The position numbers and the translations under genes were made by a program. A stretch of DNA of 64,000 bases, taken from assembly GCF_000271305.1 (NCBI RefSeq), contig NZ_AKGD01000001.1:2219501-2283500 (forward strand), written 5' to 3'. Shown here piece after piece: positions 55,386 to 64,000 of the stretch. The notes beneath the pieces were generated by a model. It was not told where the DNA came from and did no database searches. It was given only the letters and a program-made list of their open reading frames with translations. This stretch comes from Hydrocarboniphaga effusa AP103 (GTDB lineage: Bacteria; Pseudomonadota; Gammaproteobacteria; Nevskiales; Nevskiaceae). Numbering within the stretch: the first letter of the stretch is position 1; each line of letters opens with the position of its first letter.

Positions 55386-56330
55386 TTATTTCGAACGTGC
55401 CTGCCAGTAAGCGGGAAACATGCTCAAGTGCGCCTTTATTTTGGGTGCAAACAAATGCTCGACCAGTCCTAATCGGTAGGCCCCGTACTTTGCAAAGGTC
55501 TTGGCGACCGCTTCTGCAATAGACCAGGGTTCGTGACGTAACAGGTAGCGCATTTCTGATCCGATGAAACGCAATCCTTCGCCCTCGGCTCTCCCGAAGG
55601 ATTCAAGTAACCATGAATTGCGGGCATGGAAAACGCCGATGTCGAAATAGCGGCGGAACTCTTCAGCTATGGAATAGCCATGTGAGTGTGTCACGCAAGC
55701 GTCTCCAGCATAAGCGACGGACCAGCCCTTCAGCAGCATCTTTCCTGCTGTGATCTGGTCTTCTGCGAAGGGGGCATCTTGTGGAAAGCCGCCTACATCG
55801 AGCAGGGAGCTACGCCGGTAAGCAGCAAATGAGTTCGAGCAGAAAGTGGTCTTGACGCCGAGCTTCGCTCGATCTTCGAAGTTGCGGATTTCTGTTTCGC
55901 TTGCAGGGTAATTCGTCATTCGCGCGTGGCGCTCGATCGCACGAGCGGTGCGGCGAGGCAGCTGGCGCCCATACGCCATGCCAACCGTGGGGTTCGCGAA
56001 CGCGGCGAGCAGCTTTGAAAACGCTTCCGGGTGTGCAGGAATTGCATCCTGCGTCAGGAAAATGATGAATTCGGACGGGGCTGTTAAATCGGTTCCTAAG
56101 CGGCGCGTCCCTCCGTGATTGAATTCGCTTTGCGGAATGACGACGACTCTGGCCCCGAACTCTCGGAAGCTGGTTGCCGTGGAATCGCGAGAGCTTGAAT
56201 CGATAATCAGTATTTGGGTGGGGGCCAAGCCTTGCGTAGCCAGATTCCTCAGCAAATCTGGAACAAATGGTCCCGCGTTATACGTCGGGATGACAAGGCT
56301 GACGTGGTCAAATGCTCTCGACTTGCTCAT
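55386..56330 (-). CDS. Family 2 glycosyltransferase (rhamnosyltransferase-like)
   Basis: 314 aa from the ATG at 56330, six bases after GGAGG. SLVIPTYNAGPFVPDLLRNL, ILIIDSSSRDST and the acceptor loop ITAGKMLLKGWSVAYAGDACVTHSHGYS match the WbbL/RfbF group that adds rhamnose in O-antigen synthesis. A DQDAIP-like segment FLTQDAIP provides the DxD equivalent. Donor sugar not determined. Confidence 0.8.
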   Translation of the reverse strand: MSKSRAFDHVSLVIPTYNAGPFVPDLLRNLATQGLAPTQILIIDSSSRDSTATSFREFGARVVVIPQSEFNHGGTRRLGTDLTAPSEFIIFLTQDAIPAHPEAFSKLLAAFANPTVGMAYGRQLPRRTARAIERHARMTNYPASETEIRNFEDRAKLGVKTTFCSNSFAAYRRSSLLDVGGFPQDAPFAEDQITAGKMLLKGWSVAYAGDACVTHSHGYSIAEEFRRYFDIGVFHARNSWLLESFGRAEGEGLRFIGSEMRYLLRHEPWSIAEAVAKTFAKYGAYRLGLVEHLFAPKIKAHLSMFPAYWQARSK

Positions 56331-56481
56331 CGTCCCTCCCGTTTCGAGTCCGCAGTTGTGTGGGGTGGCTGGGAGCATATTTGCATCACGAATGAATTGA
56401 CGCCAGTCAGATTGCATCTTGGGCTCATGCGGCTAAGATGCCGCTAACAGGTTCGATCATTTCAAATCGCATAAGTAAAAC

Positions 56482-57453
56482 ATGCCGCCTCAAAGAATGC
56501 AGATTCCACTTCGTGTGTACGTTGGATGCGAGCCCGAACAAGATCTGGCTTTTCGCGTTCTTAAGCATTCTATTCAGCGGTGGGCGCCCGATGTTGAGGT
56601 CTACGCGATTCATGAAGAAATCAGCAGGCAGGGCATCAAGGTCAATTGGGAAATGCCTCGTGGCATGCGCCGACGTACTCCGTTTAGTTTTCAGCGGTTC
56701 GCAGTGCCTGAGCTGGCGGGCCATGTAGGCAAAGCAATTTACCTCGATTCCGACATGCTGGTGTTTGCAGACATCAAGCGCATGCTGGACCATGTTGATT
56801 CGGAAGCTTACATGTCTGCCGCTACTGTTCGTCCTGGCAGCCACCGCAGGCCGCAAATCAGTGTGCTGGCCTACGACTGCGATCGATGCTGCTTTAGCCT
56901 GAATGACGTCATGAGCCAATTGATGAAAGGCTCATTGACTTACGACGAGCTGTTCTATGAAGTTCCGATCGTCGAGCGTTTTTCAAGGACCATTCCTTGG
57001 GTGTGGAATGATCTTGAGCACTACGAGCATGGGGTTTCGAATCTCGTCCATTTTACTGACATGGATTTTCAGCCCTGGCTGATGATCGAGAATCCATTGA
57101 CTGACCTGTGGGTGGATGCGCTGCGTATTGCCCTAAGTGCTGGAGCCGTGACGCACGAAGATCTGGTTCGTGAAGAACGCGCAGGCAACGTGCGTCCCTC
57201 ATTGCTGGTGCAAATTGAGAGAGGGCTGCGAGTTGACCAGCTTCCTGCGTCAGCAAAACGGAAAGACTTGATGTTCACCCCTCCTCACAGGATTGGATTC
57301 ACGATGCGTCCCGCGGTAAAGCGACCGGTGTCGAGGTTGCTGGGGCTAGGGAAGCCGGCGCCCTCGCTGCTGAATCGAGCGCTTCGGGTTGCGCATGGCG
57401 CAGGCTATCAGGTAATGAAGCGTGTCAAAGGCGACGCACTCAACAAGCATTGA
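56482..57453 (+). CDS. GT8-like glycosyltransferase
   Basis: 323 aa; MQIPLRVYVGCEPEQD (six codons after the ATG) is an alternative start. The nucleotide-sugar/Mn site DSDMLVF (IYLDSDMLVFADIKRML) and the VYVGCEPEQDLAFRVLKHSI start are typical of GT-A fold family 8 enzymes. Its 3' end overlaps that of the next gene by 14 bases in opposite orientation. Confidence 0.75.
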   Translation: MPPQRMQIPLRVYVGCEPEQDLAFRVLKHSIQRWAPDVEVYAIHEEISRQGIKVNWEMPRGMRRRTPFSFQRFAVPELAGHVGKAIYLDSDMLVFADIKRMLDHVDSEAYMSAATVRPGSHRRPQISVLAYDCDRCCFSLNDVMSQLMKGSLTYDELFYEVPIVERFSRTIPWVWNDLEHYEHGVSNLVHFTDMDFQPWLMIENPLTDLWVDALRIALSAGAVTHEDLVREERAGNVRPSLLVQIERGLRVDQLPASAKRKDLMFTPPHRIGFTMRPAVKRPVSRLLGLGKPAPSLLNRALRVAHGAGYQVMKRVKGDALNKH

Positions 57454-58645
57454 GTTCATTTTCCTGTATGCCTAGCCGAATTGACCAATGCTGGGCTAAA
57501 TGACGAGGATGATAGGCGCGTTCGTGTTTCGCTACGAATGCACCTAGATGCGCAGCACATAAAGCGGGATCGAGTAGATATCGTATGAGCCCGCCTTCGA
57601 AATCGTCTAGCACGACACAGTCGGCAAAAGGCAGATAAGACGCAATGGAGCTGGCAACCACCGGCACGCGATGAGCCAGTGCAAATAATAGCCGGTTCGC
57701 AGACTTGGCTTGGCTGAACGTATCCGGCATTGCCGGAATGAGACAGGCCCGCGACTTGGTGAGTGCGTCAAAAATTGAAAGAGGCCCCCACTGTTCGAAG
57801 CTTGAAGGAATGCCTCGATGCGAGATCAGCGCCTCGTAACGCTCCCGGTTGTCGCTCACGATGCACAATCGAAATGGGACGCGCGCATATACCCGAACAA
57901 GCTCTGGCATCCGTGCAGACAAAGCGACCAGTCCCTGGCTGTTATGTGCATTTCCACTGCTTCCAAACCATAGAACTTGAGGTAGCTCGCTGGTGGCATC
58001 GGCGATCTTTTGCTGCTGCTGCTGCTGCTGCTGAGCCGGCGAGAAGTACTGCCTCAGCTTATGCGGCAGGCTGCGGATGACTGCCGACTTGGTCAATTGA
58101 TTGCCCACGCTTTTATTGGGCCATTGCCTGGTGTCGATCGCGGCGGAAACCAGCTCTCGCGTCTCGAACGGGTCTACTTGAATCTCAAGTTTTGCAGCGA
58201 TTGGAGCAGGTAGTGCCCTCGACAGCTGAGCATTGAGCCCCTCTCCGTTCGTGACGATTTTATCCGCGAGCGCAGCCAGTGCAAGAAAGTTCCGGCGTAT
58301 CTCTTTACCATCACGGCCGCCGTAACCATTGGCAAAAATGTTGTCGCAGATATCTACGTAGATCGGAACGCCCTTTCTAGCGGCATCACGGGCCAAAGTA
58401 ACGTCGCTTCGTCGAAACGATTTGACGAATATCAAAGCCCGTACATCTCGCAGGGTTCGCCATTTCCGGTCTCCGTCGAGAATGACGGAGCGTGCCCGTA
58501 GCACAGGGTGCGCAAGAATCGGGATCAGACAGCGATAGCGCACGCTGGCCAAGCTGGGCGTTGGTCGATTCAGCTTCCATACCACCCAGCCTTCGAATGT
58601 GTCGGAAACCTTAGGCACGTTCAGCATAAATGTGCAGGCGATCAC
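57440..58645 (-). CDS. GT4-like glycosyltransferase with polyglutamine run
   Basis: 401 aa. The C-terminal half VLWFGSSGNAHNSQGL...FRLCIVSDN...PVVASSIASYLPFADCVVLDDFEGGLIRYL resembles the GT-B donor domain of group-1 glycosyltransferases. Residues about 204-211 are eight glutamines encoded by (CAG)7CAA, a trinucleotide repeat at 58011-58033 that could change length without breaking the frame. It overlaps the methyltransferase gene by 35 bases; the ATG at 58627 is an alternative start. Confidence 0.7.
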   Translation of the reverse strand: MIACTFMLNVPKVSDTFEGWVVWKLNRPTPSLASVRYRCLIPILAHPVLRARSVILDGDRKWRTLRDVRALIFVKSFRRSDVTLARDAARKGVPIYVDICDNIFANGYGGRDGKEIRRNFLALAALADKIVTNGEGLNAQLSRALPAPIAAKLEIQVDPFETRELVSAAIDTRQWPNKSVGNQLTKSAVIRSLPHKLRQYFSPAQQQQQQQQKIADATSELPQVLWFGSSGNAHNSQGLVALSARMPELVRVYARVPFRLCIVSDNRERYEALISHRGIPSSFEQWGPLSIFDALTKSRACLIPAMPDTFSQAKSANRLLFALAHRVPVVASSIASYLPFADCVVLDDFEGGLIRYLLDPALCAAHLGAFVAKHERAYHPRHLAQHWSIRLGIQENELNAC

Positions 58646-59615
58646 CGCGACCTGCCATGGCAGCGGCCATTCCTAGCGGAAGTCCCAACATCAACGCGAG
58701 CCCATTGCGATGCAAGTTGCGGGCGACATTCTTATCTCGCAGCAATGAATGCCGCCATCCAGCCAATCCGAAACTGCGGGCGATGTCTTTGCCAGTCGGT
58801 TCGGTGCAGACATCGGTGACTTTGAACCCGACCTCTTCGAGAAAGCTACATATCTGCTTAGCGCTGACCAGCACCAAATGCCGCGGAGCTTCGAGGCCCC
58901 ACCAGCTGCGCCCGAATAGCGTGGCTGACAGTCCCTGAGGATTGGGAACGCTCAACTGCAGACGACACCCTGGATTAGCTGTTGCGGCGATCTGCTTAAG
59001 CAGTGAGCGTGGGTCATGCACGTGTTCCAGAGAGTGATTGAGTCGGATCTTTGAGGCTCCACCAAGAGCTAAAACATCGGAGGCCCAGTCCGATGTTGCG
59101 GAGAGGCCTCGGTGCCCTTGCTTGTTGAGCTCATCGAGCAAGGCATCGACAAAATCGACGCCGACAGTTTGGGCGCCGCGAGCGCGCGCCTGATTCAAGG
59201 CCTCACCGGCACCGCAGCCGTAATCCAAGAACAAATCGTCTGGGGACATGCGATTGAAGAAGTTTTGGCGAAGCTTGAAAAATGGATAACGGCAGCAGAT
59301 TTTCGCGTGGAATTTTTCAGCGAGCCGATCAAGCCTGCCCTGGCTTTCAGTATCCAGGGAGAATACGTGCTGGTCGTACTGCTCGGGATAGAAGCGCCCC
59401 ATCTTCTCGGGGGCGGGGGGGTGATTCATGAATATGGTGGAGCAACGAGAGCAGCGCAGATACTCGAATGTCTCGTCGCTTGTCTCGTGCGCGATGTCAC
59501 TAGTGAGAGCAAACACCTTTGCTTGCTCGCAGGCACAGGCCGGGCAAGCGTTTCGAGGTAACTGAGAGGGCTTGGGATCGTTTCTGGTGTTCATAAAGTG
59601 TTGCGCATGCATCAC
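58611..59615 (-). CDS. SAM-dependent methyltransferase, polysaccharide type
   Basis: 334 aa. An N-terminal zinc-ribbon-like CPACACEQ...YLRCSRCSTIFMNHPP is followed by a class I methyltransferase with LFLDYGCGAGEAL (SAM loop) and a C-terminal helix tail. Such two-part methyltransferases modify terminal sugars in O-antigen clusters. The gene overlaps the flippase end in ATGA. Confidence 0.8.
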   Translation of the reverse strand: MMHAQHFMNTRNDPKPSQLPRNACPACACEQAKVFALTSDIAHETSDETFEYLRCSRCSTIFMNHPPAPEKMGRFYPEQYDQHVFSLDTESQGRLDRLAEKFHAKICCRYPFFKLRQNFFNRMSPDDLFLDYGCGAGEALNQARARGAQTVGVDFVDALLDELNKQGHRGLSATSDWASDVLALGGASKIRLNHSLEHVHDPRSLLKQIAATANPGCRLQLSVPNPQGLSATLFGRSWWGLEAPRHLVLVSAKQICSFLEEVGFKVTDVCTEPTGKDIARSFGLAGWRHSLLRDKNVARNLHRNGLALMLGLPLGMAAAMAGRGDRLHIYAERA

Positions 59616-60913
59616 GGATGCGTTGAAATCGACCTTCGCTTCTCACGCAAATCGCGTTCAAGGAGGATGAGACCAACGCCTAAGTTGAGTAGATAGTGAA
59701 GGGTAGTCGCGATGGCTAGGCCATAGATGCCCGCAATTTTGTATCCGGCGATTTTGAGCCCGATACTCAACGCAAAGCCTCCCATGCCCAACGCGGTCGG
59801 GATCAAACTGTTGCCCATTGCATAAAACGCTGAGACGACAACTGGGCCGGTTGCCATAGTGGCCGCCGCTCCTGTGAGTATCAATGCGAGACTGACCAGC
59901 AAGTCTGCTTGCTCGAAGGACATCCCGCCGCGGGTCTGGACTAGATCCACGATAAAGGGACGAAAGATGGCGATGCTTGCCATTCCCAGTGCCGTAATGA
60001 GCATTCCGAGAAGCACTCGGCTTCGCACTAGCTTGAGCATCGTGTCGATGTCGCGTCGAACATAAGCTCTTGTTAGTGACGGCACGATCGGAGTGACCAG
60101 CGCCTTCTCCACTATTGATGCACCCGCCCCGCAAGCCGTGCTTGCGAAGTTGAATAACGATAGTCCGCCGGGTGGGGCGGAAGACAGGAAATATCGGTCG
60201 AGGACTGGCCCGAGCTTGAAGATCGTCGCACTGAAAATCAGCGGTCGCAGTCGTATCCAGATTGTCCTGATGACGGCTAGACTTGAGGATGAATAAGCAA
60301 TCCGGCCCGCGATGGGAAAAATCATTGACGCCTGCATTGCGAAGCGGCCTGTCCACAGCCAAGCCGCGGCCGTTATGCCGTAGGATTTCAGGAGCAAGAC
60401 GAGGCCGGCAACATTCAGGCAGGCGGCCAGTGCGCCGATGCTTTCTACTAATACGAACTGGTCTCGGGCCCGGCTGATCGAAATGGCCACTGTGGACAGC
60501 CCTGAGAACAGAATTCCAGGTGCCAAAATGGCGAGCAGTTCGATCGTTAGCGCGTCTGCCGCAGCGTCAAAGCCCGGGAATAGCAGTGGGACCCAATACG
60601 GAGCCCCGAAGCCGACCAGCGATGCAATTACGGCGAATGTCGCACCAGCCCAAAGCGCGACTGGCCAGGTTGCGGCGCCTACTTCGGTTGGTTTCAAGGA
60701 AGCCAGCACCGGAACCAGAATATTCGCCAGCGATGTGCCTACGATCGCTACGACCGTCAACGGAACGGTTTGTGCAGCAACGAAGGCATCGACGTCGATG
60801 CCGGGGCCCAGTGCCGTGAGTACATACAGACTCGCTCCGAGTCCGGCGACTAGCTGGATTATGGAGAGTAGAGCGAGAAGAAGCGATGTACTCACGTCAG
60901 TGTGACGCTTCAA
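59612..60913 (-). CDS. MurJ/Wzx-like lipid-linked oligosaccharide flippase
   Basis: 433 aa with about 12-14 hydrophobic helices (LVAGLGASLYVLTALGPGIDVDAFVAAQ, ANILVPVLASL). The pattern matches MurJ/MviN family (MATE-like) polysaccharide exporters. In a glycosyltransferase cluster it is the likely Wzx, flipping the repeat unit across the inner membrane. It overlaps the acetyltransferase gene by 17 bases. Confidence 0.8.
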   Translation of the reverse strand: MKRHTDVSTSLLLALLSIIQLVAGLGASLYVLTALGPGIDVDAFVAAQTVPLTVVAIVGTSLANILVPVLASLKPTEVGAATWPVALWAGATFAVIASLVGFGAPYWVPLLFPGFDAAADALTIELLAILAPGILFSGLSTVAISISRARDQFVLVESIGALAACLNVAGLVLLLKSYGITAAAWLWTGRFAMQASMIFPIAGRIAYSSSSLAVIRTIWIRLRPLIFSATIFKLGPVLDRYFLSSAPPGGLSLFNFASTACGAGASIVEKALVTPIVPSLTRAYVRRDIDTMLKLVRSRVLLGMLITALGMASIAIFRPFIVDLVQTRGGMSFEQADLLVSLALILTGAAATMATGPVVVSAFYAMGNSLIPTALGMGGFALSIGLKIAGYKIAGIYGLAIATTLHYLLNLGVGLILLERDLREKRRSISTHP

Positions 60914-61532
60914 TTGATCCGGGCAGGTGTCTTGCGATCAACTCATCGATTTGGCTCGAGAGCAGTGTCGGGAGTTCTTGGGTGATGTCCTCGATATTCC
61001 ATTCCCACCAAGCAATTTTCTCGAGTGCGGTGATCTGTTGCTCTGTAAAGCGCGCGCGAATGACTTTGGCTGGATTGCCGCCGACGATCGTGTAAGCGGG
61101 TACATCCCGGACGACCAGGCTGCCGGCTGCAATCACTGCCCCGTTTCCAATTCGTATGCCTGATAAAATGGTGGCATCTCGGCCTATCCAGACATCGTTG
61201 CCGATATGAATGTCGCCTTTTGTTTTTGGGTGGCCGGTAAAGTGACGTGCGTTTTTTAGCACTCGCATGAATGGATAAGTGGTTATCCAGTCAGTACGGT
61301 GTTCTCCGCCGAGCACCAATTTAACGTCTTTGGCGATAGAGCAGAATGCTCCGATCGTCAGCTTCGCTCCGGAGCCCGCAAATAAAATTTGAGGGTCCCC
61401 ATAGGTGTAACGCCCGATTGAGAAATTTCGATAACGCCGATCATCGGACATAAAGGGAGGGCGCTTCGGCGCGCGTAGATTACTTCTAATCGACGCCAAC
61501 GCGTTTTTTATGGCGATGATGATTGCCGACAT
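60897..61532 (-). CDS. CatB-related hexapeptide O-acetyltransferase
   Basis: 211 aa with a left-handed beta-helix: ISIGRYTYGDPQILF, IGAFCSIAKDVKLVLGGEH, and the hexapeptide repeats IGNDVWIGRDATILSGIRIGNGAVIAAGSLVVRDVPAYTIVGGNPAKVI. The catalytic His lies in GGEHRTDW. It likely acetylates a surface sugar. Confidence 0.85.
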   Translation of the reverse strand: MSAIIIAIKNALASIRSNLRAPKRPPFMSDDRRYRNFSIGRYTYGDPQILFAGSGAKLTIGAFCSIAKDVKLVLGGEHRTDWITTYPFMRVLKNARHFTGHPKTKGDIHIGNDVWIGRDATILSGIRIGNGAVIAAGSLVVRDVPAYTIVGGNPAKVIRARFTEQQITALEKIAWWEWNIEDITQELPTLLSSQIDELIARHLPGSIEASH

Positions 61533-61648
61533 CGAGTGGAGCTTTCCATTACGCTTTCAGCGACGTTGCAGGATGGGGGGCGCTTGAAGTTTGAAATGAG
61601 TCCGAACTCCCCTCAATCTAGCTGGCTGAGCATGGGAGCAGTTAAGCA

Positions 61649-63004
61649 GTGAGGATATCGGAATCCCCTATTGGACGGTACCCTGAAGCTGGGAGTGCTT
61701 GGCACGAATTCAGGGTCGCTGCGGGCCCACTGCTGGGTGAAGCCGAAGCGCTGTTGTTCGAGTTGTACAATCGACGCCGCGGACGGCGCAGCCGCTTTGG
61801 GGCTATGCAGGATGGGCTGGAAATGCTGCGGCAATCTTTCGTCCGCAGTGCCGCGGATTCCGAATGGCATCGCGTTCGAACAGTGTTCGTTCTTGACGGC
61901 ACGGGTGCGAATGGCTTCGCCACTCTGGCGCCTTTGATTGAGCGTTACGTGGATGATCGGGCGCCTGTTGGCATTGTGACGACTTATCGCACGCGTAAGC
62001 TGGCTGAGTCGTTGATGGCAAGACTCGACCGCAAATGCTGCATTGCAGACATCGATCACCTTTCCTTGCGCGCCCTTCGAGATGTGGTGGGGGGCTCGCA
62101 TTGGCGGCAAACGGTACGCTCGATGCTGAGGGATCACGGGCCGGGTGCGCTGCCCTATCTATTGGTCGATGCGGGTCGCCGTGTTGCGCTCGCGGCGCTC
62201 ATTCGACAGGGCGCCTCGCTGCGTAACTTGTTCGTAGCGAACGAGCGCACGCACGCGAGTGCGCTTGCGCTGTCTCTCGGGGAAGGCAGGCTCAGGCGAA
62301 TCTGCATTCAGCACGGAGCGCCGATGGCCGAGTATCTGCCCATTGTTTCGGATCATTACTGGGCTTGGGACGCGGTTGTTTGCGGCTGGCTTCGGAAGCA
62401 TGCGCGGTCCACTAAGGTCGACGTATTCGGCAATCCTCGCGCTGTGCGGGGGCACTCGACTTCGACACCACGGCCTCGGGCGCTTCGGCCGCGCGTGCTC
62501 TTCGCAGCACAGCCTCTGGGCATTGACTTTCCCGACGCTGGCTATCTGCGCGTTATCGATCTCGTTTTGGGCCTTGCGGAACGGGATGTGGCGGTTGTGA
62601 CAAGCAGGCTGCATCCGGCGGACAAGATTGCGAACTATCCGAATTCATATCGAGCGTGGGCGGAGCACGCGTTCAACGAATCTCGCCAGCGCGCTTTCGG
62701 CGAGGCCATGCGAGGTGCTGACATCGTAGTGTCCTATGCCTCCACCACTTTGTTCGAGGCAGCCGCGGCGGGGTTGGGCACCATTGCGCTCGATCCGGAG
62801 CCTTGCCCTGCACTCGATGATGATCTGTATGGAGTCTTCGCGCGCGCACGCACTGTGTCGGAATTGGTGAATGCAGTCTGCGATTCAAGCCAGAGCGATA
62901 TTGTGAATCGTGCAGCGACGCTGGACTGGCCCCGTGCGCCCGCCCTGCTCGACGAGGATGTGATCGACGACGTTTGCGCAGGTGCAGGGCTGGCCCGAGC
63001 GTGA
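61649..63004 (+). CDS. Putative surface-polysaccharide glycosyltransferase, 451 aa
   Basis: GTG overlap couples it to the next gene (GTGA). The C-terminal half RLHPADKIANYPNSYRAW...DIVVSYASTTLFEAAAAGLGTIALDPEPCPAL has the GT-B-like 'HP...E' pattern of CDP-glycerol/capsule-type transferases, with the N-terminal part less typical. No membrane segments. Identification as a transferase is by fold-like motifs and context, not by a specific family match. Confidence 0.55.
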   Translation: MRISESPIGRYPEAGSAWHEFRVAAGPLLGEAEALLFELYNRRRGRRSRFGAMQDGLEMLRQSFVRSAADSEWHRVRTVFVLDGTGANGFATLAPLIERYVDDRAPVGIVTTYRTRKLAESLMARLDRKCCIADIDHLSLRALRDVVGGSHWRQTVRSMLRDHGPGALPYLLVDAGRRVALAALIRQGASLRNLFVANERTHASALALSLGEGRLRRICIQHGAPMAEYLPIVSDHYWAWDAVVCGWLRKHARSTKVDVFGNPRAVRGHSTSTPRPRALRPRVLFAAQPLGIDFPDAGYLRVIDLVLGLAERDVAVVTSRLHPADKIANYPNSYRAWAEHAFNESRQRAFGEAMRGADIVVSYASTTLFEAAAAGLGTIALDPEPCPALDDDLYGVFARARTVSELVNAVCDSSQSDIVNRAATLDWPRAPALLDEDVIDDVCAGAGLARA

Positions 63005-64000
63005 CAATCTACATTGCGCTACTGGCCCTTTGCGTGTTGACGGCTGTGGGCGAGCTAACTGGAGCAAAGGCCAGAACACCGATCTTGATTCTTGCGGTCG
63101 CGGTGTTGGCGACAATCGCCGGATTTCGTGGTGGGGATGTCGATCGTGACCATGTACTTTATACGGGCGCTGCGGAACATATTGAATCCGCAATTCTGAA
63201 CTTTCAGGGTTTCCGGGAGTTCATGTCGCAGTCGTCGTTGGAGCCGACCTTCCTGCTGATTGTCGCGATCACAGTGCTGCTCGGTTTGTCGATCAATTAT
63301 CTGTTTGTTTTCTACGCTGTCATCAGTCTTTCAGCTAAAATCCGCGCATTTTATGCGCTGACGCCGCTGCCAGCCGTTGCGTTGGCGATTCACGTATCGC
63401 GCTTCTATCTGCTTCATGAGATGACGCAGATTCGCGCAAGCGTCGCGATCGCGTTCGTTCTTCTGGCGCTTTGGCAATGGACGGAAGGCAGGCGGCGGGC
63501 GGCGACCTTCCTTTGGGTGATCGCACTGTCGTTCCACACGAGTGCGTTGCTCGCGCTCATCTTGCCGTTTCTTTCAGGTAACAGGCCTGTGAGCCGGCTT
63601 TGGTTGTTTGCTCCGTGGGCAGCATTGGCTGCCGCTTTGGCGGGGGTGACTGCAGACCTCGTTCTCGTCGAAGTGGCGACGCGCGTGGGGCTTGGCAAGA
63701 TTGCGATCTACATCCAGCAGTTGCAGCCGGATGTGAGTTCGGACATCAATGTCCTGAGTCCGATATTCCTTGTGGCGACGTTGACCAGTAGCTTACTGAT
63801 CCTGATGCAGCGCGCGATCATGTTCCCCGGAAGTTCGGCGGTGAGCGCGATTCTGAGAGTGTATGCAGTCGCGCCCTGCATATTTTATTTATTCAGTGGA
63901 TTTCCCGTATTGGCGTATCGGGCTGCAGAGCTTCTCTTGGCAGTGCAGCCGATCGCGCTAAGCTATTTCTGTGCGATCCCCAGAGTTAGATCGGCTGCCC
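63001..64000 (+). CDS. EpsG/Wzy-like polysaccharide polymerase (partial, runs off right edge)
   Basis: A GTG at 63001 overlaps the previous stop; the frame remains open to 64000, giving more than 333 residues. Repeated hydrophobic helices and the EpsG-type core EMTQIRASVAIAFVLLALWQ...ALSFHTSALLALILPF indicate an inner-membrane O-antigen/exopolysaccharide polymerase. The C-terminus lies outside the window. Confidence 0.8.
   Translation, partial: MTIYIALLALCVLTAVGELTGAKARTPILILAVAVLATIAGFRGGDVDRDHVLYTGAAEHIESAILNFQGFREFMSQSSLEPTFLLIVAITVLLGLSINYLFVFYAVISLSAKIRAFYALTPLPAVALAIHVSRFYLLHEMTQIRASVAIAFVLLALWQWTEGRRRAATFLWVIALSFHTSALLALILPFLSGNRPVSRLWLFAPWAALAAALAGVTADLVLVEVATRVGLGKIAIYIQQLQPDVSSDINVLSPIFLVATLTSSLLILMQRAIMFPGSSAVSAILRVYAVAPCIFYLFSGFPVLAYRAAELLLAVQPIALSYFCAIPRVRSAA

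Overview
The window reads as chromosome of a GC-rich gammaproteobacterium, most likely related to the Xanthomonadales/Lysobacterales. The evidence is gene order: tRNA-Tyr, tRNA-Gly, tRNA-Thr, tuf, tRNA-Trp, secE, nusG, rplKAJL and rpoBC follow the gammaproteobacterial pattern. Fatty-acid/valine catabolism genes, a CbrAB-type regulator and a MetE/MetR pair are also present. No species can be assigned from sequence alone.

Positions 1 to about 9,300 are accessory DNA. A partial LigD-type ligase runs off the left edge, followed by two unrecognised genes with similar palindromes in front of them. Next comes about 1.3 kb without a convincing gene but full of strong hairpins, leading into a 986-residue reverse transcriptase fused to a C-terminal nitrilase-like domain. 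This has the architecture of defence-associated UG1/DRT1-type reverse transcriptases. A complete IS21-family element (istA/istB) has inserted into the 3' end of the RT gene, so its last 18 codons are IS sequence. To its right lie a foreign-looking tRNA-Tyr, an IS3 transposase remnant, a second solitary IS21-type end and a beheaded phage-type integrase gene.

From 9,700 to 41,000 the content is metabolic and regulatory. It holds a MerR-controlled flavodoxin operon, a manganese exporter behind a yybP-ykoY riboswitch, a five-gene valine/branched-chain acyl-CoA operon with a divergent ScfR-type regulator, and metE/metR. A sodium:solute symporter operon and a porin/acyl-CoA synthetase operon both carry sigma-54 promoters and GGTAAC/GTTACC upstream sites. 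They sit beside a CbrX-CbrA-CbrB two-component system, whose NtrC-type regulator is the natural candidate to drive them. Then come trpE with a short Trp-containing leader ORF, an MFS pump, rpe, an Anbu proteasome-like peptidase, a hydrolase and hrpB.

From 41,000 to 55,300 lies the tRNA-tuf-secE-nusG-rpl-rpoBC block with its attenuators. Its EF-Tu has a non-standard switch I sequence and codon usage unlike its neighbours. rpsL, rpsG and fusA do not follow rpoC; instead a surface-polysaccharide cluster (glycosyltransferases, methyltransferase, flippase, acetyltransferase, EpsG-like polymerase) runs to the right edge.
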